Positions 22,038 through 33,774 of a DNA stretch of 64,000 nt are shown one piece after another. Source of the stretch: Madurella fahalii (lineage: Eukaryota; Ascomycota; Sordariomycetes; Sordariales); assembly GCA_029876055.1 (NCBI GenBank), contig CM056874.1, forward strand, positions 806,001 to 870,000, read 5' to 3'. The notes beneath the pieces are model-generated. The model was not told the origin of the DNA. It saw only the letters and a list, made by a program, of their open reading frames with translations, and did no database searches. A program made the translations under genes and the position numbers. Positions within the stretch are counted from its first letter, which is position 1; every line of letters begins with the position of its first letter.

Positions 22038-22618
22038 TCACAACTTCCCTGCAGATCGCAGTCCCCGATCTCCATCAACCAGCACACACCAGCCTTCTCC
22101 ACCCCAGCCGCCGTCCCCTGCAACAACCGCCTTGAAGTTCTCGCGTGCAAACTCCAATACAGCGTCGTCAAAAGTGCCAGGCTGCAGAAAGACCGACGGA
22201 ACGCCCAAGTTTTTCGCCTCCTCGAGCGTCTTTAGCGTGACGGCCGGAGGGGTAATGATAGAGACGGACGTATCTTGAGGGTTCTCCAGCTGCGAGAGTG
22301 AGGCAATAGTTGGGTATTCATTGTTGCCCACTTGGACAGCCTTGGCCGTCGGGTTGACGGGGGTCACAGGGAGGCCGCGGTCAACATACCACTTGAACAC
22401 TACTCATTGACAAGCGCCATGTTAGTCGGGGATGCTATGCGTGATTCAATGGGTAGATGAGACAAGCACGGAAGAAGTTAATCACATGAGTTGAGGAATT
22501 GATGAAAAGTACGGGACTGACCCTTGTGGCCGAACTTGGCCGTGTTGGTGCTCGCGCCGACCACGGCATACTTGGGGGACTGAAAAAATGTCCGCATGGT
22601 CGCGTCGGTGGCGGCCAT
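22038..22618 (-). CDS. CoA-binding (Rossmann) domain protein
   Basis: Two exons, 22618-22522 and 22399-22038, give 152 aa from the ATG at 22618 (MAATDATMRTFFQSPKYAVV). The intron uses a GTCAGT donor. The protein is one CoA-binding Rossmann domain: YAVVGAS with FGHK, VTPVNP, SVSIITPP, VPSVFLQPG and a C-terminal WCVLVDGDRGL. Bacterial relatives are the YccU/YdiH group and fungal ones are similar single-domain proteins whose exact role is unclear. The frame is open upstream to an ATG at 22786, which would add 56 residues rich in Leu, Arg, Ser and His that could act as a mitochondrial presequence. The sequence does not decide between the two starts. Confidence 0.85.
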
Positions 22619-23695
22619 GGCGAATGAGGCGGCAGTTGTCCTGAGGTGTCGTTGGGCTCGACGGTGGGGTTCGTAGCAGTGTAGTGACCCCGAAGTTGTG
22701 GCGGATGGGAATGCGGGGAAAGCACGCAACGGGGCCTTGTGAAGAGACAAGATTGCGAGATGTGCAATCCCGGGTAGCAAATTCATTCACAAGGTAGAGG
22801 TGCGACAAGTCATAGGGCCACAATCACGGAATTTGAAGCCACTTGGAACTCATTGGGGACCCTCGAGGCGACATTCAGGAGACGGAGAGCCCGGACGGCG
22901 GCAATGACGTGCTTGCACTGGTGCGGCCACTGATACGGTAGTCACGCTCAACAAAGGCTCCAGCACAGTAAGTCAGGTACTGTACCTAATCTTCACTAGG
23001 GCCGGGAAGAACTGGCCGTTTGCCGATGATATCCGGGCGGACTAAAGTTCTGAGGGACTGGTTTGGTAAGCGCGCTAACGTAACTGAGGTACGGTTGCCC
23101 CGTGAGACAGTCGCAGATAATCAAACACCGAAGAATGCATGAAGAAGGGCACAGACCACAATCTACTGGTTGTTGCTTTTGCCATTGCTCCAACACCCCC
23201 TTCTTTAACTGGCCAGCCTCCGTTCCACTTCCCGCCCTTTCGGTCACCGCTCCACGACCGAATCGCACTCGATCTCCTCTTTCCTAAACTTTCGCAAGTT
23301 CTCGTCAAGAACAAGCACCGCTTCGCATCAGGATCACAATGGTGAGTGCGCCCGATACTAATCAAATTTGCCACTACCCCCGACATGTGCCGCGCGGTTG
23401 CCCAGGTCAACAAATCAAGACCAGTCAGCCACTAAAAATCCTCTGTTAGTGCAGAGGTGCGGTGCAGCAGCCAAACAGGGTGGGGGGAAAATGGGCAGCA
23501 GCAAGGAAAGCGCAGTATCGACTCAGGATCGCTACCCACCACCACATTCCACGGCATCTGTTTCTCTGCGCTTCCGCTGCTCGCAACCTAACTTGCATTT
23601 TCTTTGTCCCGACATTCCCTGGCGGATACACCCCCTTTTCAGAAGCAACTTGATCGGCCCACTCCAGTCGCTTCAGCGCCCGAAACAAAAACACC
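22619..23695. promoter_or_regulatory. Divergent CoA-binding protein / CDC4 promoter region
   Basis: About 1.1 kb separates the minus-strand CoA-binding gene from CDC4 on the plus strand. An ATG immediately followed by GTGAGT lies at 23339 and could be an upstream leader exon and intron of CDC4. The stretch before the CDC4 ATG is C/T-rich. Confidence 0.45.
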
Positions 23696-24266
23696 ATGGC
23701 ATCTAACCAGTACGACGTGCAGGCTTCAACCAACTACAAGGAGGCGTTCTCGCTGTTCGACAAGCGCGGCAACGGCCGCGTCGCTCTCGAGAGCCTCGGC
23801 GATCTCCTTCGCGCCTGCGGCCAGAACCCCACGTTGGCTGAGATCCACGAGCTGGAGAAGAATGTTGGCGGCGATTGTGAGTAGCCCCGCCGCGCATGGG
23901 AAATCCCGCGCAAGAAGACCAGCAGCTGATGCCGCATGCAAACAGTCGACTTCGAGACATTCCAGCGCATCCTTAACCGGCCGGGCGGCTTCCGCGATCC
24001 CGGCGAGCCAGAAGAGTACTGTCGCGGCTTTCAGGTGTTTGATAAAGACATGACGGGCTTCATTGGCGTCGGGCAGCTCAAGTACATCTTGACTAATCTG
24101 GGAGAGAAAATGACCGAGGAGGAAGTGGACGAGCTGCTCAAAGCCGTTGACACCAGTTCCGGGCAAGTGAATTACACAGGTAGGTTCGGCTCTGCGATGA
24201 CCACGGAGTTCACTCGCTGACGCCGTTTGCCAACCAGAACTTGTCCGGACCATTCTGGCAAACTAG
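23696..24266 (+). CDS. CDC4: CDC4-type essential myosin light chain (EF-hand)
   Basis: Three exons, 23696-23876, 23946-24179 and 24238-24266, give 147 aa ending LVRTILAN. The protein is a calmodulin-like light chain with EF-hand-derived helices (LFDKRGNGRVALESLGDLL and FQVFDKDMTGFIGVGQLKY). Key calcium-coordinating positions are missing (Arg in the first loop, no Glu at position 12 of the later loop), as expected for essential light chains. Fission yeast Cdc4 binds the IQ motifs of type II myosin and works with formin and IQGAP in the cytokinetic ring; in filamentous fungi the orthologue serves septum formation. The start ATG has a favourable AACACC context. All three junctions restore family-typical sequence (GGDFDFETF, VNYTELVRT). 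Confidence 0.93.
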
Positions 24267-25304
24267 AGAGGGGTAGACCCATGGGACGTGATGAGCAATT
24301 ACGAAGGAGGACCCGCCTACGGGACGAGTGACTCTTGAGGCATTGCATGGTTTCTGTGGTGGGATAGCTGGCGTTGGAGTCTTGCGTGATCTGAACTGTA
24401 TTGAATTTGTGGGCGCCCGGATTGGTATTGCTGTAGCACCATTCGGGGTTTGGGATAGGGTACATATGGTAGAGTTTGGCGGCAACACGAGAGTCATTTC
24501 AGGGAGGGTCTCGGTTGGGATTCTGCACGTAATAACTCTCGCCCTTCCCATGGCATCTGGGTTAGGTTCCAGGGTGCCAGATCCAAAAACCCCACCTCAT
24601 CAACGCCTGCACGGGCCCCTTCGCGGGGCAAGGACTTGGCACCTCTTAACTTCCAAACTGGCTTTCTCAAACAACCGGTACATCTTCCGCGTAGCGCGTC
24701 TCCAGTCAAACTCGCCCTTAATTGCAGAATCAGCCACTGGGACCCGGTCACGGTCTAGATTCACCGCTTCCAGTCAAATTTCTCAGGAGAGATCTTGCGC
24801 GCACAAACTAGGCGTCCCGTTTCCCGTCGGATCAGCTGCATGCTTGCCCGTGTTACTTGCTCCTGCTCGTGCCCCTCGATCTAGTACAGTACCTCAACCG
24901 ACCAATTGTTTAGCAGAAGAGTGTCATCGCCTGCGTCTTGTCACTCCCCCGGGTCCCGCCTATCTCTTCCCCGCAATTGGGCTTACAATTTTGGCCCTCT
25001 TAACTCTGCTCGTTCGACATTTTGCCCGTTGGCCGACTTCACCCTGGCGGCTGCTACCGGCTCGATTCGGCAGGTCGTGTTCCTGCTCCTCTTCTCCCTC
25101 GTTCTCTTCTCCACCACCACCGTCATCCTGGCTGCGCCACGCCTTGCCCCCCGCTTTCTGGCCCTCTTCACCCAGCTCAAGTATAGCCGACCCCATCAAG
25201 CACCTCTCGGAGGTGGTTTCGGTGCTGTCAAGACTGGTCCAGCTTTGGGCACTTTGACGTTCACCTCTCCGGCTTCTTTTCTCACGGACCGGCCCACCGT
25301 CGGC
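24267..25304. other. Intergenic region and non-ATG open leader of the M3 peptidase
   Basis: The first 600 bases hold the CDC4 3' flank. From about 24906 to 25304 the reading frame of the downstream peptidase is open without an ATG. It would encode a basic Ser/Arg-rich stretch followed by a hydrophobic segment (VVFLLLFSLVLFSTTTVIL). A 309-codon frame in another phase covers the same DNA and is considered spurious. Confidence 0.5.
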
Positions 25305-27601
25305 ATGGCCAAATACGCAAACCCCCCGCAAGCCCCGCCGCTCTTCACCGGCACCAAGGAGAGCATCGTGAGCGATTCCAAAGCTCTGTGCGACAGGACA
25401 CGCTCCCTACTAGACTCACTCGTCGCCAACATCAAGCCGGCCGAGAACCCCGCCTCGGCTACCTTTGACTCTGTCATCCGGCCGCAGACAGAGGACGAGA
25501 ATGAGAGCTCCCTCAGCGCCCGCATCCTCGGCTTCTACCAATATGTCAGTGCTGATAGCGACCTGCGTGACGCGAGCACGGAAGCCGAGAAAATCATGGA
25601 CGAGTTCGGCATTGAGTGCAGCATGCGCGAGGACGTCTTCCGCCTGGTCGATGCCGTGTACCAGAACTCCGGGCTCTTGGCGAGCATCGAGAAGGATAAG
25701 GATCGGTTAATTGATGAAGCTCTGGCCAAGAGCGCCGGTTTGCAGGATGTCGAGAGCGCGCGACTGCTGGAAAAGGAGAGGAAGAACTACATCAGGAATG
25801 GACTCGGGCTGCCGGAGGGCGAGAAGCGGGACCGGTTCAAGGAGATCAAGAAGCGGCTAAGCCAGATTCAGATTGAGTTCCAGAAGAACCTCAATGAGGA
25901 GAACAGCGGCATTTGGTTCTCCAAGGAGGATCTTGATGGCGTCCCACAGGACGTGCTGGACACGCTGGAGAAGGGCACTGGCGAGAACGAGGGCAAGCTC
26001 CGCCTCACCTTCAAGTACCCCGACCTCTTTCCGACACTCAAGTTCGCCAAGAATCCCGAAACTCGCAGGAAGGTGTTTATCGAGAACGAAAACAAGGTAT
26101 TGTCGTAGTCTTTTGCTGCTGTGAAATAGGCTCGGCGCTGACGCTACGTCACAGTGCAACCAGAACGCTCCCCTCTTCAAGGAGGCGATCCTTCTCCGTG
26201 ATGAGGCTGCCCGGCTGCTCGGTTATCCTGACCATGCCTCGTTCCGTATTGAGGAAAAGATGGCCAAGACGCCAAAGACCGTGCTGGGTTTTCTGGAGGA
26301 TCTCAAGAAGCGTCTGGCCGCCGGCGGCGTCAAGGAGATTGAGCATCTCCTGGCACTCAAAAAGAAGGATCATGAAGCCCGCAACCTGCCTTTCGATGGA
26401 AACTACTACCTCTGGGACCACCGCTATTATGACAGAATGATGGTGGAGCAGGAGTACAGCATTGACGAGAATGCCATTGCCGAGTACTTCCCCCTCAAGT
26501 CTACCGTGGCCGGAATGCTGCGCATCTTTGAGGAACTATTCGGCCTCGTTTTCGTTGAGCTGACGCCCGAGGACCGCAAGCGCATTTCTCCTACCGGGAA
26601 GGCTGAGGACATCGCATGGCATGAGGATGTCATCATCTTCAGCGTGTGGGATGACGCAGGCGAAGGGGGTGGCTTCGTCGGCTATCTCTACCTCGACTTG
26701 CACCCCCGGCCCGGCAAATACGGCCATGCGGCCAATTTCAGCCTGCAGCCAGGTTTTTTGAAGCCCGATGGCACAAGACGCTATCCGGCTACCGCACTTG
26801 TTTGCAACTTCAGCAAGCCCACCGCGAAGAAGCCATCCCTCCTCAAGCACGATGAGGTGGTCACGCTCTTCCACGAACTAGGCCACGGCATCCATGACTT
26901 GGCGGGCAGGACCCGGTATGCTCGTTACCACGGCACATCGACCGTCAGGGACTTTGTTGAGGCCCCGAGCCAAATGCTCGAGAACTGGTGCTGGACGCCT
27001 AGCCAGCTCAAGAGCCTGAGCAGCCACTACGAAACCGGCAATCCTATTCCCGACGGCCTGATCGAGAAGCTCATCGCCACGAAGCACGTCAACGACGCTC
27101 TCTTCAACCTGCGTCAGTTACACTTTGGCCTTTTTGACATGACCGTCCACACACCAAAGAGCCACTCAGAGCTGGAGGAACTGGACGTCAGTAAGCTGTA
27201 CAACGATCTGAGGGTTGAGATCTCGCAGATCAAGGGTCCTGAGGCTCAAGGCATGCCAAGGTAAGCCTTTTAATCGCCCCCCTAATCTCTTTCTGTGGTT
27301 ACTAATACGCTCTAGCACATGGGGTAACGGCCAAGCTACCTTTGGCCACCTCATTGGCGGCTACGATGCCGGCTACTACGGCTACCTGTCCTCTCAGGTC
27401 TACTCGACCGACATGTTTTATACCGTCTTCAAGAACAACCCGATGGATCCCATCCAGGGTCGTCGCTACAGACATACAGTGCTTGAGAAAGGCGGCTCGC
27501 AGGATGAGATGCTCACACTGGAGCAGTTCTTGGGCCGCAAGCCCAGCTCTGAGGCGTTCTACAACGAGTTGGGCCTATCAAGTGAGGTCATCTCGAAGTG
27601 A
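25305..27601 (+). CDS. PRD1: M3 family metallopeptidase (saccharolysin / thimet oligopeptidase)
   Basis: Three exons, 25305-26096, 26155-27260 and 27316-27601, give 727 aa, close to yeast Prd1 (712). The zinc motif HELGH lies at about 504-508 (LFHELGHGIHDL). The downstream Glu ligand is in DFVEAPSQMLENW, and the C-terminal substrate-binding block GGYDAGYYGYLSSQVYSTDMF is complete. These enzymes cleave short peptides in the cytosol and, in some fungi, the mitochondrial intermembrane space. The ATG at 25305 (MAKYANPPQAPPLFTG) matches the normal cytosolic start. The frame continues upstream without an ATG (see findings), so an alternative N-terminus is possible. Confidence 0.94.
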
Positions 27602-28033
27602 GGGGATGCCGGCCGTGCTGGCTGCGTTGGGAACTCATGGTAGATCAACCTGGTCGCTCTGCAGCCTTGTCTCAGGGCTTGAGCCATACACTAGATGTCT
27701 CATATCTATCCGCTTCGTCCCCTTGGCTTGAAGCTCACACGGGATCGAAGCACTGAGGCTCCAATTGTGATTGATTCGAAACCCTCCGCTCTCTCCAGAC
27801 CGGTTGCATTCTTGTCTTTTGGTTGACGAGCCCGTTGTCACGTATTCACATCCAAACGGCATTATTCTTCCTTTCAGAATCAGACTGACTAGCACGAGTT
27901 GTTGCCTAATTCCAGATGTCGCATGTAAGTATCCTATTAACTAAGTGCATACAGAGTAGGAAATTCCAAGAGTCGCGACAAGAATTATCCTGGCCTTGAA
28001 GTGTGAAAAGTTTGACCAAAGAAAATATCCGAA
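27602..28033. other. Intergenic region before tRNA-Ile
   Basis: This is the 3' flank of the M3 peptidase gene and the upstream flank of the tRNA gene. Nothing else was recognised. Confidence 0.5.
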
Positions 28034-28130
28034 GCCCGGTTAGCTCAGCTGGTTAGAGCGTCGTACTAATATAGCTACTCGGCTATAAGTGGTAATGCGA
28101 AGGTCAACAGTTCAATCCTGTTACTGGGCA
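28034..28130 (+). tRNA. tRNA-Ile (anticodon AAT) with 23-nt intron
   Basis: The acceptor stem GCCCGGT pairs with ACTGGGC (one G-U), followed by discriminator A at 28130. The D arm (GCTCAGCTGGTTAGAGC) is standard. The anticodon stem TCGTA pairs with TGCGA around loop CT-AAT-A, with the anticodon at 28068-28070. The T arm is AACAG-TTCAATC-CTGTT. An intron at 28072-28094 follows position 37, the usual site for nuclear tRNA introns. A T-rich stretch (TTTCCTTTT) after the gene fits RNA polymerase III termination. AAT is read as AAU in the primary transcript; deamination to IAU is expected from general eukaryotic knowledge. Confidence 0.93.
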
Positions 28131-31100
28131 TTTCCTTTTGGCTCTTATTACATAACATTAGATGTTTTAGGGTTACTCGATTCCCTTCTGAAGGAGCAAT
28201 TTTTATTTGTTTGTGAAATGGTTTGCGAATTCGGCGACTCCTTTCTACGGTAAGGAACTAGGGTGGCCAAAGTGGTGGCTGAAAGAGCCTGAGACTACCC
28301 AGGATAGGAAGAGATTGGGGAGAAAATCAAGAACTTCGGTGGGATGCTTGTCACGAAAATACAGATGCGGTGGCAATACGCTCTGCAACAAGAGCAACAA
28401 CTGGTGCGAGCGCAAGCGCAAATGCAACTGGACTAACGCATCAAGCACGATCATTCCCTCAACCATTGATTCAAACTAATTAACCAAAGGCATCCATCCG
28501 GTCACGGCTCGCCCTTCTAGCCACTCCCAATCTATCAGGTGTACCAACTACAACAGCAACAACAAAACCCAAGCTGGATCTTTGTTGAGAAAGGAAAAGC
28601 AGGCGCAAGGTTAACCGGAGCTCCCGTTCATCATGTACGCGATTCCAGCAGCGTAGCTTGCCACTCAAGCTATTAGGAGCCACTGGTGCAAGCATATCAA
28701 AGGGGCCAGTTAGCCTAATTATTTGGAGTAACACCATCGGTGATTAGCAGGGCATGTTGTCCAAGCACAAGAGATGGGATTATACGCTTCACAACCCTCG
28801 CGGTGATTAATTACGCCACACTATCAAACTCCACGCATCCTGATGCGTTTGGTAGGGGACACAGCTCTGTTGTAGAGCGCCCTGAGTCCCTGCAGCACTA
28901 AGTTATGACTTTCTAAGACTCGACCTTCCTCTCAAATGCTATTCAGATTGCTGTTTTCTCGTTGCTTTGTTGATTGTTGAAGCTCCGAGTCTTATCTGAG
29001 AGGCCAGAGCCACTGTTCCTTTGAGATTTTGACGGGCTGTTGTATATTGGATCTGAGTCACTAGCGCTCGACATGATACCATTACAGCGTCTGATATTGG
29101 CTGATTTTACTTATTTATTTATTTTCATCTTCCACGTCACTAAGGCCTGTGATCTCGCACTTGGCATCGTCCCCTTAAGAGGCTAGAGATAACCCGACCG
29201 ATGTTCCTGGTCCCTTTGGCTACGCTAGCTACAAGAAATTGCTGTATGGGTGCGCTACATAGATGTCCCTATAGCTAACAATTCTGCCAGCTGAGGCACT
29301 GATCCATCTTCCCTGCATTATCCGTAGTCTGTAGCTCGGATCCAAGCCGGTCTATTCGATCTGTTTCCAACTCTGGCCAAATACTGCAATGTGGCCTATC
29401 TCTCCAAACCTCCTTCGCTTTTGCGTCTTTTACCGTTTGCTTGAACCGGAGCAGCTCAAATGGGGTGCATTATAAACATTTCTAGCCTTTGTTGGTAAGA
29501 AAGAGGTTTCGGAAACTCAACTGCTGCGATTGGGCACGTATATAGTCTCTTATAGCCACATGCGTAGAAATCCGGCAATAGAGTACTAGTTGCATGTGAA
29601 AATAGATTCAACTTTCTGGCCTTACCTATTCCCTGCCCATTCAAGTACTTTCCCCGTGTCACAGCGCAGCCTCATTTCCCTGGCGACGTCAACGGCCTGC
29701 AGATCTCATTGAGTCTCTCCATCGTCAAGTGTGGCGCCCCCCTTAGGTTGCTCGTGTAAAGTCTGTCAATCACCGAAGAGGTGTCGTAAAGGAAAGTCCC
29801 AAGCATCGAGCTAGCCGACCCAGTGGAATTGGGGGAGCTGATTTAGGTGTTAGCTCCCTTCGGGACGCTTGGATTTGGTAAACTTGCCTTGTTCCGGACG
29901 GTGCGTTGGCGGAGTTGCTTTGAAAAGTGGTTTCCATCTTTTGAGGAGCCGGCTGGGCTTGTGCGGTGGCTGCTTCTCGCGGGCAAGTACCAATCTCGAT
30001 ATAGAGGGCAAACTGGAGGGGATGTTTTGCAGTCGATGCAGTGCGCTGGATGATGTTTTGAGTGGCGATGAGAAGCATCCCGATATAAACGCGAAGACGA
30101 AGCGGATTTTGTACTTTGGGATATGGGGCCACCCCGATCATCCTTCTCTTCAACCATCGCTTGTTGAACTGACTGGAGTTGCCCTATAAGCTGAGTCTAT
30201 TATGATTGGAATACCCTGCTTTACGTGAAGTGTCTGAAGCAAACCCGACTGAGCATCCTAGCTATACTCGTAGAGCTACGCTTGTTACGTCTGGGCCAAT
30301 GTTGGCTGGCAGGAGCGTGGTTCACGCGATAAGGGGTGCTGCGCAAATCGGTTCAACCTTTAGCTTCAAGCGGCACTTTCTGCAGCGTGTACCTCGAGTT
30401 GTACCTGTTTGACTAGCTATACCAACAGGACTTGCCACAAGAATCTGATTCTTAGTCGAGTTTAACAGTTCAGCATACAGTTAAGAATATGCAGTTTCAC
30501 GGGTACAAGTTTAGGCATTCAAATGCGTCTTCCAACGGGGTCTGGTGGAGTTTTGGATCCCTTCGATGAAGTGCAAGTACGTTGTGTGCGTTGATGATGT
30601 GACATTCTCGTGACACCTGGTGTGTGGAGCGGCGCCTGAACGTCCGTATGGCTGGACCGCATTGAGTCTCCGCCAAAAGAGGTTGGAGCAGATAAATCAC
30701 GAGGTACCCAAGTACTTCAGACATACGCACACTATTACTACTACTCCCTAGTGCTTAGGACGCAGCCTGACTGCCCAGGCCCCAGATATTCATCTTCACG
30801 GCTGCAAAGTTTCACATAGCACTGGAATTGGTAGATCATCCGGTCCAACCGGGCCATTGATGCCAGTAGATCGCTGACACAAGTCAAAGCACACGGATTG
30901 TTGTTCGAGTTGACATTGTCGAGTTTCAACGTCTAGAACTTCCCAGTGCACACGAAGTAATTGCCCTTCGCTTGCGGGCAGAATGGATTACTTTATACAT
31001 CAACCATGAGACTTCCTCTGCGTCTATTTAATTAAGAATCCTCACAGGGCGGGCACTGTAGCAGCAAGGAGCCTAAGCCCCGAAGCGGCCCCAATGAGCT

Positions 31101-31540
31101 GCTTGCCGTCGGGGGTTGATGGTGTTGCCCTTTGATCTCCGATTGGTTCGCCCAGTTCGGGTTGGAACGTTTTTGTTTTAATCTCGTGAGTTTGTAACCC
31201 GCCACCCCTGCCGCAACGGCCACCTAGACTCAAGCAGGCTCAACCACTTGGGGTTGAGTCGCAAGTGTCTCAATCCAAGACAACTGAACGTGGTTTTTTG
31301 GCCACACCATGGCCGGAAATATGCGCCGACATTGCGCGTTTTGTCGCAGCTCTTGGATTGACCGGTTTGAAACTCCGGACAAATGTTCAACTCCATTTTT
31401 CCTCTTGCATACTCACGTATCAAAGGCATTTCGTCCGATATCCCATGTTGGCAAACATCAGGCAACATCTAATTACGCAGATACTTAAAATTGTCGCGCA
31501 TCTATCCCTTTCTTAGGTCTCTTTCTTGCCCGAATCCGAC
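28131..31540. other. 3.4 kb gene-poor region
   Basis: No gene is supported. Short frames exist (28207-28479 plus, Cys/Lys-rich; 29770-30157 minus, with an HCIDC motif), but no exon chain or domain could be recognised. CA/AA-rich low-complexity DNA near 28380-28580 and poor coding structure are compatible with decayed repetitive DNA. No terminal repeats or target-site duplications were found. Confidence 0.5.
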
Positions 31541-32461
31541 ATGTCAGCTGGCACAGCAGTCGGGTACACGGGCCCCAGAGCCCAGTTCATCTCTTGCTAT
31601 ACATCCTCTGACACACCCCGAGCTGAGGACGAGGAAAGTAGAAGTTCTTCGCCTTGCCCAAGCCTGAACAGTTCAGAAACAACGATAGAGCCTGATTCGG
31701 ATGGTGAAGACAGCATGGCCGACTCCATGCCAGTTCTCACCAATAGGCTTCCTGTCGTGCCAGGCGCCAAGTATCATGATGGGATGATGCACATGGCTGG
31801 CGGAACACAGGAACCTCCCGCTGCCGGTGGTTTAGGTCCCCAAGAGGCCAGGTCGGCGAAGTCGGATCAGGCCGTCAGCGGAGGAGCCTGCAAGCCAGCT
31901 GGTCGTCCTCGAAGTGATGACCCAAATAACAGAAACCGCGGGGATGATGGAGACGATGGAGGGAAGGCTCCGGCTCCCGGGGCCCGGGCCGTGAGCGGCG
32001 TAACCCTGCAGGCGGAAGAAAAACGGTATGCATGTCCGTACAGGAAGCGGAACCCCGTGCGATTCAACATCCGGGAACACAGGCGGTGCTCTTCCGAGGG
32101 GTTCGACATGGCAAGACTGAAGTATGTGATCCTATCCGCAACCGTCTGGAAAGGTTGAATTTAATCGGAGACCAAACGCAGAGAGCACCTCAAGATATTC
32201 CATGGCCCGCGATCAGACAACTGCGTTCGATGCCGCTCGAACAACACCGCCGGCGGAAATGCGTGCCCGTGCATATCAGCAGGACCAACGCCCGAGATTG
32301 AAGGCCACATGAGTGTTGAGGCGATGGGTAAGATCATCCGGATAAACAGTGGATCTCACAAGTCGGAGAACCCCTGGGTAGCAATCTACCAGAGTATATT
32401 TGGTGACTCGGAATTGGTGCCAGAACCAGGTCAGTGTCTCATCAGTAAACTCCCCCCCCCC

Positions 32462-32492
<31 letters not shown>

Positions 32493-33774
32493 CCTTGGGT
32501 TTGGAAGGGTGGGGGGTTGTTGGAGGCGTTCTTTTTTTTTCCCTTCTGGCCCTGAACTGATCAAAGTCCAGATTGGGAAGCGCCCATCGAGCTTGAGGAA
32601 GTTTTTGTCGAAATACGTCAGAATATCAGCGTGCTGCATGAGCGAGTCAAGCACGAAGCCGAGAAGCTCGTACCGCAGCACATAGATACTCAGAAGAAGG
32701 TGTGCTCGAGGTTTACGCACATCTTCATCTTCTTCCTCGAACAGACGCTGTCTAGCTGCCAGCAGCGGGTCAGAGGCAAGTCTTCGATCTCCTTGTTCGG
32801 ACCACTATGGCCCCGAAGTGGATCTCCCGCAGCGCCGGATCAGAGCGAAAACACCCCACACGATCTTCTGGGACTCGGAGATTGGGCACAAGTGTTCCAT
32901 TACAACTTGTATCACGGCCCGCGACCCGTTCACCGCAACTTTTGCAGCTCGCCGTCGCTGATGCTTGCAATGAGTAACGATAAGCAAGAGTTCTATTGCA
33001 GAGTTAACTGCCCCGAACAGCAACTATGGGCCATGATCGGATTCGATCAACATGTGGAAGCCTTTGCGGATGCTAATAATAGCCAAGAGGCGGAAGATGT
33101 GCCGACATGTATGGAGGTCGATGAGGGCCCTGACGACACCCCAGACTGCTCGTCGATGGATATTTCCGGCTCGCCCCTTTCTCAAGTTCTGCCCTCGATG
33201 GCACCCTCTACTCAACCTGTTTCTCTCATTAGCGACGATGAAGACTCCAGAAGCTGTGTCTCCGACAACGAAGACGACGTGGCAGATGAGGTTATCAGTA
33301 GGATCTGCGATATCGTCCTAGAATACTGCGGAGGGCCAGCTGCCCACGGCAACATCGATTCGATCAGCCAAGCTGTCGAGTCCGCAGTGACAGACTTCGT
33401 CCACGAACTCCTAAACGATCTAACCGCCCCGCCGCAGATGAACCAGTGTATGGCCGATGGAGGATCGGGCTCAGCTCTCAACCCAGACTTGGGTAGCGGA
33501 CGAAAGCTACTTCCCTATCCGCAGACATCATCATGCTGGCACATCCAGTGTCACGTGGTCTCAAGACCAGACGAGCATCGCCGCTTACGCCAACCCAAAT
33601 GGAGATGCAACCTGGTATAGTGGGCCGATGGTTGACTATTCGGGAGCAGACCCGGATTCGGACGGTTTCCAATTGGTGCCGTGGCCGTATGGAGAACAGG
33701 GAGTGTCTGCAGTGTCCGGCCCAGTGAATGGAGGAGCCAATTCCTATCCTCTCGGCGAGCCGTCTCACGGCTAG
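31541..33774 (+). CDS. Fungal C2H2-domain protein
   Basis: Exons are 31541-32121, 32182-32429, 32572 to about 33445, and about 33549-33774, giving about 642 aa. After an acidic Ser/Pro-rich N-terminus comes the fungal zinc-binding block: YACPYRKRNPVRF, REHRRC, FDMARLKEHLKIFH and DNCVRCRSN. The intron at 32122-32181 splits this block exactly between LK and EHLK. A helical part follows (IFGDSELVPEP then DWEAPIELEEVFVEIRQN). The second half is acidic, and the C-terminus carries GDATWYSG and LVPWPYGE. Many paralogues of this family exist in Sordariomycetes; the function is unknown, perhaps nucleic-acid binding. The last junction is the weakest: the frame must change near 33450-33550, and a GTGTAT donor at 33446 with a CAG at 33546-33548 does so. 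If it is wrong, the 3' end could be frameshifted. Intron 2 carries an 18-C/23-T tract. Confidence 0.72.
32452..32492. repeat. C18-T23 compound homopolymer inside an intron
   Basis: About 18 C directly followed by about 23 T lies within intron 2 (32430-32571) of the C2H2 gene. On the coding strand the T part lies between donor and acceptor like an extended polypyrimidine tract. The intron is 142 nt, longer than its neighbours at 50-90 nt, and the tract accounts for much of the difference. The exact length may be affected by sequencing error. Confidence 0.8.

Noticed and set aside
24328..25257. 309-codon plus-strand frame upstream of the M3 peptidase
   Set aside because: It overlaps the peptidase leader in another phase, shows no domain, and the Ser/Pro/Leu-rich end reflects C/T-rich DNA.
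28207..28479. 90-codon Cys/Lys-rich frame
   Set aside because: It has no signal peptide or recognised spacing, the DNA around it is low-complexity, and no partner exon was found.
29770..30157. Overlapping minus-strand frames with an HCIDC...CPLYRDWYLPARS segment
   Set aside because: The segment looks somewhat protein-like, but no start, splice chain or family could be supported. It may be a decayed gene fragment.
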